A stretch of 64,000 nucleotides of DNA. Source: Rhabditoides inermis. Its lineage: Eukaryota > Nematoda > Chromadorea > Rhabditida > Rhabditidae. Below are positions 1 through 12,213 of the stretch, one piece after another; the stretch's first letter is position 1; each line of letters begins with the position of its first letter. The notes under the pieces are model-generated. The model saw only the letters and a program-made list of their open reading frames with translations. It ran no database searches and had not been told where the DNA came from. Location: the NCBI GenBank assembly GCA_963966185.1, contig CAWZYM010000293.1, forward strand, positions 1 through 64,000, read 5' to 3'. The position numbers and the translations under genes are program-made.

Positions 1-145
1 GGAGGAGGGGGGTAGTTGAGGCCTGAGGAGGCGGAACTTTGGTGTAGTATGCAGTTGAGCTGATTCAATCCGTGTCGAAGGAAGGATCTCTCTTCTCTCT
101 TTCTCTCTCACTCTCTGATTTCCTGCCTGCCTGTCTGTCTGTCTG

Positions 146-226
<81 letters not shown>

Positions 227-481
227 ATCGAATCAGAATTAATGATTGGTTATATCATAACTATAATTCGCATGAATTTAAATCATTATGCATTATCCCT
301 CGAAATTCCCATTCACAAAATGGGGGAAGTGTCACAGTTCTATATTGAAAATAGGGAAACTGTCGCATTCTTAATCACAAAATGGGGCAAAACAGGGATA
401 CGGACTGACGACGGGGGCTGCTGTACCGCCCGATCATCTTATTGTATTTCCTTCTATCCCGTGTTTTCACCACAAATGCAT
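1..481. repeat. Flank with long (CT)n microsatellite
   Basis: No gene is seen. Bases about 92-223 are an almost pure CT tract. The rest is AT-rich sequence with several scattered copies of a short motif resembling GGGGAAGTGTC, which recur at 1680-1760 on the other side of the first repeat copy. I see no coding potential; the one open frame here (242-532) has no recognisable sequence. Confidence 0.6.
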
Positions 482-988
482 ATTTTCTTTAAAAAGTACT
501 TGCGTAAAGAGATGAACTTTGTCTTATCCTAATGCAGCAAAAGCACATGCATAAAACGTTTACAAATACTACCACAAACCTGCACCTCTCTCTCCTCTCT
601 TTCTCTCTTCTCTCTGCTATTTCTTACTTAATCCTTACTCTCTGTTGACTTGTATATCGTTGTGTTCACTGGTTAGTATCAACAGAACGTTTCAGAATGC
701 GCAGGTTTGTGTTAGTATTTGTAAACGTTTTATGCATGTGCTTTTGCTGCATTAGGATAAGACAAAGTTCATCTCTTTACGCAAGTACTTTTTAAAGAAA
801 ATATATGTCCTTTTGTTGAATTTCATAGAAATTTTCCATATGTGCTGAATTATGAATTATGACTATTCATCTGGATTATATTAAAAACTAATGTATCTCT
901 CTCCGTCTGTTCTTTCTCTCTCCCTCTGTTTTCTCCTTCTCTCACTGTTCCTTCTCTCTCTTTCACCGTTCCTTCTCTCTCTTTCACT

Positions 989-1032
<44 letters not shown>

Positions 1033-1580
1033 CTTCTCTCTCTGTCTCTCTATCTCTTTCTGCTCTTCTCTCTCTATATCGGCCCTTTTCTCTCTTCTTA
1101 CTCGCATGTTTTTCGGATCACCGTTACGTTTCACAAAACGTTTTACACCACATAGTTTCTCACTACCAGTCGGAGTCGCGCCTACTGCGCTCTTCCTCCT
1201 GGTTATAGTTGGCGAGCCCAAAACAATGCAAACCCGGCGCGCATTAGACGCTGGCGGCGGCGGGGCGAGCTACACTCAAAGTGCAAGTTGGGAAAAGTAG
1301 TGACGGGAAGGAAGGAAGGAAGGAAGGACACGTAACACGCTGGCCTTTCGCCTAGTGAGCGCGCGGGATCGCGCATAACTTCTTTCAGAGAAGAGATACA
1401 AAGATGCCGACGACAAGTGATCTGGCCTACGGAACGGTACGAATCTAACTAACATGATTTGAATGAGTCCACATTGTTGCTAACATGACCTTTGGATATC
1501 GCCTCTTGAAAATTCTAGCGCGAGCCCTATCCTAAGCCAAAAGAGAGGGCGTTGCGCGCCCTCTCTAATGAATAAAACTA
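482..1580 (+). mobile_element. ~1.1-kb repeat, copy 1 of an inverted pair
   Basis: This block is matched almost end to end, in inverted orientation, by 2628-3684. It has three parts: a ~320-bp hairpin (484-572 pairs with 713-800, both carrying the word AAGTACTTGCGTAAAGAG), a CT-rich middle containing a GGAA-repeat (1302-1326), and an end made of a short GC-rich palindrome (GAGGGCG / CGCCCTC, 1545-1567) followed by CTAATGA. No transposase frame is seen, so it is a non-autonomous element. The short terminal hairpin next to CTAA recalls Helitron 3' ends, but the spacing is not typical, so the class is left open. Confidence 0.7.
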
Positions 1581-1980
1581 TTATTATAAATGTTGCTATC
1601 GCATGCTCAAAAACAGGGAAGTCACTGACATTGAGTTGACACTGAGATACTGAGTTGGCGCGTAATTTTCATTTTGGAGGGAAGTGTCGCCAAATTTTGG
1701 GGAAGTGTCGCAAAAACACACCCTCTGAGTGAATGGGGGAATTGTCAGGAAGGGATCAAACTCAGAAGTGTCCGTTCTATTCGAGTGGCAGTAACAACAT
1801 AAGAAAACAATCAAAACAATCCGTGTAAAAGGTATTTTATAACAACTCATACGTAACAGACTAAACTCACATTCGATAACAATAATAGTAAAATTCACGA
1901 TTACATTATGACAACAATCGAAAAGATCTAGACAATCTTGTCTACTCATCAAATTCATCACAAAACACAAGAACATACAC

Positions 1981-3133
1981 TCAGGGACGGATTCCCAGCT
2001 CGACGGATCCGATGACGTTGATGAGGTAGGCTTTCCTCTTTGTCGTCTGGGCGAGATCCAGGTTGGCCAGCATACCTGCAACAACACAAACTGTGTATGC
2101 CACGAAGTCACTAAGTATAACCAGAAACCATACACATCATTTTACAGGTGTATAGTGTACAGCGTATCATCCTCTGTGGCTGGCTTCATATCACAGCTGA
2201 ACAAGCAGGAAACAACACAAATAACAGAAAAGCGAGACGTACCACTGGGGTTGTGGGCGTGTGCCGTGCCCTCCTCCAGGAGACGGTCGATGAGGTGCGA
2301 CGCCTCGTCCGGCTGCGGTCGCATGTCCACCCACTCCACACTCAAACAAGCATGTTTAGAAAAGAATGAGAGAGAGAGAGAGAGAGAAGAGGGGGAGAGT
2401 GTGCTTGACCACCATTGTCATTCATTCTTCTACCTTCCCTACTCCCTTTTTCTCCCTCACCCTCCCCCTCACTTTCCCTCTATCCCCCTCACTTTCTTCC
2501 ATTTTCCCTTCTCTCTTTTGTTTGCGGAAACACACTTGATTTCGATAACTTTCCAAATTTTCTCGCGCTCCAGACGAACCTACTACCTTATTCCGTAGTC
2601 TCATGTCACATATATTATCACAATCATTGTCATTAGAGAGGGCGCGCAGCGCCCTCTCTTTTGGCTTAGGATAGGGCTCGCGCCAGAATTTTTAAGAAGC
2701 GATATCCAAAGGTCATGTTAGCAGCAATGTGGACTCATCCAAATCATGTTAGTTAGATTTGCACCGTTCCGTAGGCCAGATCACTTGTCGTTGGCATCTT
2801 TGTATCTCTTCTGTGAAAGAAGTTATGAGCGATCCCGTGTGCGCACTAGGCGAAACGCCAGCGTACGTGTCCTTCCTTCCTTCCTTCCTTCCCGTCACTA
2901 CTTTTCCCAACTTGCACTTTGAGTGTAGCTCGCCCCGCCGCCGCCAGCGTCTAATGCGCGCCGGGTTTGCATTGTTTTGGGTCCGTGAACTATAACCAGG
3001 AGGAAGAGCGCAGTATGCGCGACTCCGACTGGTAGTGAGAAAAAATGTGGGGGAAAACGTTTTGTGAAACGTTTTTCGTGTGATCTGTGGTACATGAGAG
3101 TAAGAAGAGAGAGAAGAGCAGAAAGAGATAGAG

Positions 3134-3194
<61 letters not shown>

Positions 3195-6100
3195 AACGAT
3201 GAAAGAGAGAGAGAAGGAACAGTGAAAGAAGGAGAGAACAGAGGGAGAGAGAAAGAACAGAGCGAGAGAGAGATATTAGTTTTTAACATAATCCAGATGA
3301 ATAGTCATTATTCAGCACATATTAAAAATTTCTATGAAATTTAACAAAAGGTCAAATATTTTCTTCAAAAAGTACTTGCGTAAAGAGATGAACTTTGTCT
3401 TATTCCAATGCAGCAAAAGCACATGCATAAAACGTTTACAAATACTAACACAAACCTGCGCATTCTGAAATGTTCTGTTGATACTAACCAATGAACACAA
3501 CGAAATACAAGTGAACAGAGAGTAAGGATTAAGTAAGAAATAGGAGAGAGAAGAGAGAAAGAGAGGAGAGAGAGGTGCAGGTTTGTGTTAGTATTTGTAA
3601 ACGTTTTATGCATGTGCTTTTGCTGCATCGGGATAAGACAAAGTTCATCTCTTTACGCAAGTACTTTTTGAAGAAAATTCCATTTGAATTATGAAAAATA
3701 TGAAAACGGGTCACTCTTGCCCGACCATAACTGGCCTTGGCTTTGTCACCTGGGCTCTCCACCCACCATTTGTCCACTCCTCCTCGTCCTTTCGTGCGCA
3801 GCCGCACCTCTCCGCGCGACCAGTCGTCCTGCGCAGGGAGCGACACCAGAGTGGCCGCCAGCCAGCGGCTTCCACTCTGCTCCACCACCTTCATCTCCAT
3901 GCCCGTGCCAACCTGAACGCACCAATCGATACGCCTCCCCCTCTCTCTCCCTCTCTTCTCTCCCGTTTTGCTCTCTCCCCTCTTTCTCTCCATTTCACCT
4001 TTATATCGGAAAGGCAGATCACGCGGTCGAACCGCACCACCACCACCTCGTTCTCCCCGATATCGAACACGCGACACAAGCCAATTTCAGCGTGCCTGCA
4101 CAACAAATCGTGTATTAGCAACCAAAAACAGACAGTTTCAAATCCATATACGTGATTTTTAGCCACGTCAACGAATTAAGGAACTCACGAGGCGACGACG
4201 AGGCCGGGACACCAGAGCTGGTTGCGTGGGAAGAAGACGCGAGCGCCTTGCTCGAGCGGGGCGAGGCGGTGAGTGGGATGGTCGACGTGGCGCTGCCGGT
4301 CGGGCGTGAGAGTGGGCGGGCGCGACGACGCCGGAGAGCGCACCACCTGCAGCGCCCCGTCCACCACAGCCGCGCGGGCACACGCCACCGTGTACAGCTG
4401 CACAGCAAACGATAGACAGTACAGTGACAGAGCAAGCAAGTGGCATACCTGGCTGTTGCATGTGCACACATCCGTCTCCGCTTCGAGGTAGCCCTTGTCC
4501 ACCACGCGCTCCTTGGCGTCGTCCACAAACGAGCCCAGCGTGCCCGTCTTCCTGCAGTCGACAAGGTGAAATGCGTCCGCGGCACGCATACACAACTTGT
4601 CCCTGGTGATTCGCGTCGCTCCGTTGCGGCGGTAGAGGGGCACTCCCTTGTAGACAGACCGCATCACCTCCAGCATATCCTCACGCGACAGCAGCTCGTT
4701 CGGAACGAAAGCGAGCGCCTTGGCCAGACACGCGTCGATCTCCCACTCGTCCTAGACGACAACTCATCAACAACCCATAGTGTGTTTTCCAACCCATAGA
4801 CTACCAATCACCTTGTACGGAGTGCTCTTTATGATGCGTATCCACGCCGGGATGGAGCGGGTTGAAACGGGGCAGACACTCACAGCAGACACCACCCTAG
4901 ACACAATCAATATTAGGAACTAATTGATGACAATCAACAAACGTTTATCCTAAAGATGTGAGAGAGAAACACAAACAAACTGAATATCAGATGGAACACA
5001 CAAACCCACATACAATCGAATAGTCATCTGGGCGAAATGGAAGCATACGTACAACACGTAATTGGAAATAAACGGAATAAAGACGCTCACGGAGAGTGCG
5101 ACTGGTTGGCTGTGGTCTGCGGTGCAGTGGCGGCGGTCGTCGACGAAGAAGTGGAGGAGGTCGACGCAGCAGTGGTGGTGGTGGTGGAAGTGCTGGAAGG
5201 CCCAGCGGCGGCGGCGGTTGGGGACGACCCAGAGGCGGCGGTAGACTGTGAAGTGGCGGGAGCGGCGGGAGCAGACCGAGTAGGCGGGGGAGGGAACGGC
5301 TCCAGTTTCCAACCAGCCAATGCCGCCCGCACGTTGATCATGAGATATTTGAGTCGATCATCAGTGGGAGGCGGGCCTGGAAAGTATGTCGATGTATTTT
5401 TCTTTCCGAATGGATTGCTAATGAAACAAATTTCCCTCTCAAAGTTCTCATAAGTAGAGACCACCTCATCTCCCCTCCCCTTGGCATGGCCAATTGAACA
5501 AAATATCACTCACCGGCTGCAAAGTATTGGATCGTCCTTCTCTCCAGCTTGCGTTCGGAAACGGCGGCGGCCAGATCAAACGGGCCGAGCGTCGCAGCGA
5601 TGATGACATCGGCGAACTGAGACGCCTCACGGAACTGAAAACATGACAACGGTCAGACCACATGATAAAAAAAGTTAACATCCCCAACTTTAAGACAAAC
5701 GTACCTGATCGGCGTATGAAGCATCAGCGCCGGCAATCTTGCACATGGACTGGATCTGAGTACGGACGAGATCGGCCGCTTCTCCCCTCGCCTGCTGATC
5801 GTCTCCGAGAAGAGACGCCCACGTCGAGGCCGGCGACGCACTCCATTCCGCCACCGCACACCAGATAGACACATCTAAACAACTCTACTATACAACGGAC
5901 AGAAAAATTACACAATTCTCACCGGCAGCTTCACGCTTCCAGTCTCGCTCTTTCTCTTGTACTGACATGAGATAGCACATGAGCTGGAATGCCGAGATGA
6001 AGCTGTCCTCCCGGAGCTTGAAGAGAGACTCGCGCAGAACCTGAAGCATATGATATACAGGCTGGAATAATACCTCATTAACGTTAACCACACAAAACAC

Positions 6101-8210
6101 ACATTACATTTCCGCTAAAAACTATCGCATTGAACGAACCGTGACACTGGGAGAGGTTGAAGTAGGGAATGCTGCGGCGGCCGCGCATGCATGTCCGGTC
6201 CAGGCATGCCGCGCGTTCGCGTACGCGGAAGACGAGAATAGTAGGTAGCCAGCAGCCGCGAAGTTGCACAAATCACCCTATAAGAAATATTCACCTTTCT
6301 CTCTCTTTCTCTCTCTCTCTCTCTATCACACACACACACACACATACACACACTTTTTCCCCATCACCTACCAACGCCTGTGATGCCACCTTGAGTCCCT
6401 TGGAGAAGGATTCGCATGTTGGTTTTGCAGGAGGAGGAGTGCGAGTCGAGGTGTAACTGTCGTATAATGCGTACAGCAGTCTAGAAACAACGAAGAATAG
6501 ACATAATAATTGACGAAAACCTCACCGGCAGCAACTCCTCAGTCTTCTGGATGATGTCGATGGCTTCGCTGTACGCGCTGTCTCCCAGCACCAAACTGCA
6601 CGCTGCCGCTTGCCTAAACTATATTTTGAATTCGACAGTCACAAATCTACACACAAAATTCTCTCACACATTATCATTAGTTGCGTGCAATACATGACTA
6701 AAGCTCAAGTATTTAGAATTTGCTGAAAAGAACTATGAAGCGAGGTAGCTTTAACATGCACGAAAAACTTTCACGCAATATGCCAATATCCCCACTCCCA
6801 ATCCTCCCAACTCACGGCGTCAGTCCAGCCGCCTCGAGTCCGACGACGACGATAGAAGCTTTCTCCTCACACCACAAACCGATGCCGAAGTCGGAAACCT
6901 CCGTCATCACCGCACTGTGGTCCTTGCGAGCCGCCGCAGCTGCCATTCTGAGGGGCAGAAACATCCACTTGGCAGGATCCGCTGAAAAAAAATCACATTG
7001 GGTTACACACTCTTGTAAACATGAAGACTTACATGGCGCACCGTCTTGAAGAGTCAATAAATCAGCCTTCAGCACCTCATTGGAAAGATCCGCGAGAGAA
7101 AAAGTCTGAAACAAACAGGGTTTGTCCACAACCTAGACATTTACAATCACTCACATCATCACTGATGACTAACGTGGAGAAGTGTTGGTATTAAAAAAAA
7201 ACATTGCAGCATAACTATATTCTGCATTGCTCACCGGCTGGTTAGACGACATCTTGGCAGAACACGCAGTCAGCACATCAAATAACACGGAGTCGCATCC
7301 CGAGAGGCGCACATGGGGCTTGGATCCGAGACGGACTGAAACACAGTCAATGACCCCAACAAGTAAAATAGAAAGCAGTTACCTCTGTTACATCTAGTCT
7401 TTACAAAAAGAGCTCCACTTCCTCAAAGGGCTTTCGTTGTCATTGGCTAATATTTAGGAGGGTAGCTAATCGATAGTAAATTCTCAACGCAGCTTTTTTC
7501 CCCTCTAATGCACATTGAACGAAAAATAAATAAATGAAATCGGTAGGATCAAACGTTTGTGTTTCTATCGATGTTTTGTCAATATACAGCCGATAAAAGG
7601 TCGTACAAGCCAGATAAATACAAAAGTCATGGAAAACACAGAGACCAAGACCTGAACGTCATAGTTCCCAAACCAAACACATATCATACAATATATACGT
7701 ATATCTATGTAATCAGGCCTAATCAGCCTGGTAGTATATTTCTCATAACTGACCAATCTCAAGCAGATACAGTGCACGTCCAGTTTGACAGAGCTCTTTC
7801 TTGGAGAAGTAGTTGTAGCTGAGGTTGTGTGGCTGCTTGCTCGCAAACTACAAAACAACTTTATAATAAAAATAATAGCAATGTATCCTATCGACCTCAC
7901 CTCGAACAACACAGAACAGATCTCGCTGCTCATCTTTCCTTGCAGAAAGTGCCCTGCATCTGCATAGAGCCTGCGAAGAGACCTGCAACATTAAAATGTA
8001 TGATACATCTCAACTGCATAACAGTGGCAATCATATGATGACCGTGAAAATGATCATAGCATAGAGCATGACTCACGTGTTCGACTGTACAGGCGACGAT
8101 GACGTGGCCTGTGTGGATCGACGGGTCACCAGAGACTCGGTCGATGCAGTGCGGCGAGGGCTGGCACTACTGAAGGTACTCCTTCTTCTGGCACCGCTCT
8201 GTCGCGGCAT
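1981..8210 (-). CDS. Long unidentified protein, Tudor/SH3-like C-terminus
   Basis: I do not recognise the family. Exons on the minus strand: 8210-8077, 7982-7901, 7847-7754, 7335-7235, 7105-7033, 6981-6816, 6613-6521, 6480-6372, 6277-6140, 6040-5923, 5874-5705, 5634-5514, 5376-5091, 4896-4812, 4751-4449, 4397-4189, 4095-3999, 3912-3750, about 2345-2243 and 2075-1981. Phases agree through exon 18, giving about 847 codons there and about 910 in all. A TTTTTTTTCAG acceptor lies just before the ATG, fitting SL trans-splicing. The N-terminus is Ser/Arg-rich, the middle looks helical, residues about 490-560 are an Ala/Ser/Thr/Pro low-complexity stretch, and the C-terminal third has two beta-rich segments (around FFPRNQLWCPGLVV and EIGLCRVFDIGENEVVVVRF) like chromatin-binding Tudor/SH3 barrels (inference). 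The join from exon 18 to exon 19 does not keep phase with any acceptor I can find. Confidence 0.6.
2628..3684 (-). mobile_element. ~1.1-kb repeat, copy 2 of an inverted pair
   Basis: Reverse-complement partner of 482-1580. The terminal GC-rich hairpin lies at 2636-2660, the (TTCC)n at 2868-2892, the GA tract at 3130-3190, and the ~320-bp hairpin at 3362-3680. It lies inside the intron between what I model as exons 18 and 19 of the minus-strand gene 1981-8210. The two copies differ by scattered substitutions and microsatellite length, so they are related but not freshly duplicated. Confidence 0.7.
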
Positions 8211-8221
8211 GATGCCGACTG

Positions 8222-9380
8222 AAAAAAAACAAAAAAAACATTCAAAACGCACGTGAACATCACATTTCACATTTCATTTCACAGTATATGAAAATTGTTT
8301 TGAATCACAATATGTTTGTTGTCAGAGTATAAACAAACTTTTTTAACACACTTCAACACCCAGTAGTAAAACATTTCACGGACAAGCTAACTACGGCCAG
8401 CGCAACGCGGCTTCTCGGAAAAATCGCAAGATTGGCGCGCCACGCATGCGATCGATGCGCTGGCGGATAAGTAAATTACGCGTTTTTTTCAATATGAAGC
8501 TTCATTCATTTACAAACCAGTCCAGTTCGCAGCGCGCGCACTTGACAATTGTTGATCTGAGAGAAAAAAAAATATTTCGGGCTGTATTTAATTGCATCCA
8601 ACGTATCAAACATGCTTTACCATGTATGGGAATACGAAAGCCCGATTAGTGAACCTGCATCTGCATCTTCCATAAAACACAAAACTTACGACCATCTTAG
8701 ATTCTTGTGAATGATTTCGTTATGTCATAATGATGTTTGCGATTCCAAATAAATATTTGCTTTGATTTGATACAAAACAACTGGAGAAAGAAAACTACTT
8801 GTACCTGCCGACGACAACAGCCAAAACAAAATCAATCCATTGCATGCTACCATCGCGCTACACCGAAACACATATTAAATAACTTTTCTGTCGTCGTATC
8901 GCGTACAACCATTAACACGATACTTGTATGTAGTTACAAAACAACAAATATACACGACGAAGAGCTATGATAGATAATGATAGACATTCGAGACGTCGAC
9001 GTGGACAAAAAGGGCTGAATCGATTGATCGGCCCGGCCGCACACGGCGCATTCAATTTGGCCACTGCCGCCCCCCGCCCCCCGCCCCCCTCACTGAGCCC
9101 CCCCCCTCACTGAGCGCGGCGCACGCGCGCTGGCAACGTGTCACTGATCGATCGATAATGGCATTCCACCATGCATATACTGCCTAGTGAGGCGGCGCAA
9201 AAGGAACATTTCTATAAATTTATGAATAAGCACGGTACACGCAGACTGACTTCGCCTTCCTCCTCTCTCACCTTGTCCCTCCTCCCTGAGTGTAGATGAG
9301 TACAGACTTCTCGGAAGTGACATGAGAGAAGTGTCTAAGCACCGAATCATGTCTCTCTCTTTATTTTTACCTCCACCCTC
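8222..9380. other. Intergenic region with G4-prone tract
   Basis: About 1.1 kb upstream of the minus-strand gene and beyond the satellite end. No coding exon is supported. Bases 9069-9107 hold four C-runs of six or more, that is GGGGGG runs on the minus strand separated by one to about ten bases. This can form a G-quadruplex and lies on the promoter side of the gene starting at 8210. Confidence 0.5.
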
Positions 9381-9382
9381 TC

Positions 9383-9476
9383 TCTCTCAACCCGCTTTAA
9401 GCACCTTGGGAGCGGTCGGCAGAGTCTTCTTGCCGATTGGAAACGCTTGCGGCAGCCAGTGCTCGCTCTGCAATCA

Positions 9477-9521
<45 letters not shown>

Positions 9522-12075
9522 CCCCCCCCCCTTCTTCCTCTCACAATATACTCCTTTCAGCGTTGCACCTCGGTGTCCATCTTACCTGTCTTGGGTGTGC
9601 CAGTGCACGTCACAGCCACACACACCAGCAGAGACGCCCCGTCAGCCGCGTACGAACACACCGCGTCGTTCAACTGAACAACATATCACATGTCTACCCA
9701 AAAGCCATCCGAGTGCCACCCTCCCAGCAAGTGCACCTCGTACTCGCACTCCCCGCCACTCCCCCATCCCACCCTCCCGTCTCCCTTTGCCTACCTCGTC
9801 TTTCCTCTCGTACACCATCTGCAGCACACCGGTGCCATCCGAGTGCCGCCCTCCCATCAAGTGCACCTCATACTCGCACTCCCCGCCACTCCCCCATCCC
9901 ACCCTCCCGTCTCCCTTTGCCTACCTCGTCTTTCCTCTCGTACACCATCTGCAGCACACCGGTGCCATCCGAGTGCCGCCCTCCCAGCAAGTGCACCTCA
10001 TACTTGCACTCCCCGCCACTCCCCCATCCCACCCTCCCGTCTCCCTTTGCCTACCTCGTCTTTCCTCTCGTACACCATCAGCAGCACACCGGTGCCATCC
10101 GAGTGCCGCCCTCCCAGCAAGTGCACCTCATACTCGCACTCCCCGCCACTCCCCCATCCCACCCTCCGGTCTCCCCTTGCCTACCTCGTCATTCCCCTCG
10201 TACACCATCTACAGCACACCGGTGCCATCCGAGTGCCGCCCTCCCAGCAAGTGCACCTCATACTCGCACTCCCCGCCACTCCCCGATCCCATCCTCCCGT
10301 CTCCCCTTGCCTACCTCGTCATTCCCCTCGTACACCATCTGCAGCACACCGGTGCCATCCGAGTGCCGGCCTCCCAGCAAGTGCACCTCATACTCGCACT
10401 CCCCGCCACTCCCCGATCCCATCCTCCCGTCTCCCCTTGCCTACCTCGTCATTACCCTCGTACACCGTCTGCAGCACACCGGTGCCATCCGAGTGCCGGC
10501 CTCCCAGCAAGTACACCTCATACTCGCACTCCCCGCCACTCCCCCATCCCACCCTCCCGTCTCCCCTTGCCTACCTCGTCATTACCCTCGTACACCATCT
10601 GCAGCACACCGGTGCCATCCGAGTGCCGCCCTCCCAGCAAGTGCACCTCATACTCGCACTCCCCGCCACTCCCCGATCCCATCCTCCCGTCTCCCCTTGC
10701 CTACCTCGTCATTACCCTCGTACACCGTCTGCAGCACACCGGTGCCATCCGAGTGCCGGCCTCCCAGCAAGTACACCTCATACTCGCACTCCACGCCACT
10801 CCTCCATCCCACCCTCCCGTCTCCCCTTGCCTACCTCGTCATTACCCTCGTACACCATCTGCAGCACACCGGTGCCATCCGAGTGCCGCCCTCCCAGCAA
10901 GTGCACCTCATACTCGCACTCCCCGCCACTCCCCGATCCCATCCTCCCGTCTCCCCTTGCCTACCTCGTCATTACCCTCGTACACCGTCTGCAGCACACC
11001 GGTGCCATCCGAGTGCCGGCCTCCCAGCAAGTACACCTCATACTCGCACTCCACGCCACTCCTCCATCCCACCCTCCCGTCTCCCCTTGCCTACCTCGTC
11101 ATTACCCTCGTACACCATCTGCAGCACACCGGTGCCATCCGAGTGCCGCCCTCCCAGCAAGTGCACCTCATACTCGCACTCCCCGCCACTCCCCGATCCC
11201 ATCCTCCCGTCTCCCCTTGCCTACCTCGTCAATCCCCTCGTACATCATCTGCAGCACACCGGTGCCATCCGAGTGCCGCCCTCCCAGCAAGTGCACCTCA
11301 TACTCGCACTCCCCGCCACTCCCCGATCCCATCCTCCCGTCTCCCCTTGCCTACCTCGTCATTCCCCTCGTACACCATCTGCAGCACACCGGTGCCATCC
11401 GAGTGCCGGCCTCCCAGCAAGTGCACCTCATACTCGCACTCCCCGCCACTCCCCCATACCATCCTCCCGTCTCCCCTTGCCTACCTCGTCTTCCCCCTCG
11501 TACACCATCTGCAGCACACCGGTGCCATCCGAGTGCCGCCCTCCCAGCAAGTGCACCTCATACTCGCACTCCCCGCCACTCCCCCATCCCACCCTCCCGT
11601 CTCCCCTTGCCTACCTCGTCAATCCCCTCGTACATCATCTGCAGCACACCGGTGCCATCCGAGTGCCGGCCTCCCAGCAAGTGCACCTCATACTCGCACT
11701 CCCCGCCACTCCCCCATCCCATCCTCCCGTCTCCCCTTGCCTACCTCGTCATTCCCCTCGTACACAATCTGCAGCACACCGGTGCCATCCGAGTGCCGCC
11801 CTCCCAGCAAGTGCACCTCATACTCGCACTCCCCGCCACTCCCCGATCCCATCCTCCCGTCTCCCCTTGCCTACCTCGTAATTCCCCTCGTACACAATCT
11901 GCAGCACACCGGTGCCATCCGAGTGCCGCCCTCCCAGCAAGTGCACCTCATACTCGCACTCCCCGCCACTCCCCGATCCCATCCTCCCGTCTCCCCTTGC
12001 CTACCTCGTCAATCCCCTCGTACATCATCTGCAGCACACCGGTGCCATCCGAGTGCCGCCCTCCCAGCAAGTGCA
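9383..12075. repeat. 2.69-kb tandem duplication, first copy
   Basis: Unique sequence 9383-9700 (including a CT tract, two probable exons and the start of the array) plus about 18 satellite units is repeated directly from about 12076. The landmark ATCACATGTCTACCC is at 9685 and 12376, a period of 2691 bp. The second-copy junction is GTGCAC-TCTCTCTCAACCC at 12077, where a unit breaks off into the unique flank. The breakpoint sits in CTCTCT, so short homology may have mediated it. Confidence 0.9.
9405..9673 (-). other. Two probable exons at distal edge of satellite
   Basis: On the minus strand 9673-9586 is bounded by TTGTTCAG and GTAAGATG and reads LNDAVCSYAADGASLLV..., ending in phase 1. 9467-9405 is bounded by TTGCAG and GTGCTT and can read SEHWLPQAFPIGKK in another phase. 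The first resembles the exon on the other side of the satellite (LDMLRVECSYTV at 18489), so both look like paralogous exons of one repeat-domain gene. The stretch is duplicated at 12096-12364. Whether either copy is still spliced into a transcript cannot be told. Confidence 0.35.
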
Positions 12076-12169
12076 CTCTCTCTCAACCCGCTTTAAGCAC
12101 CTTGGGAGCGGTCGGCAGAGTCTTCTTGCCGATTGGAAACGCTTGCGGCAGCCAGTGCTCGCTCTGCAA

Positions 12170-12213
<44 letters not shown>

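Noticed and set aside
850..1221. Glu/Arg-repeat frame, and similar Ser/Leu-repeat frames at many CT tracts
   Set aside because: These are direct translations of (GA)n or (CT)n microsatellites.
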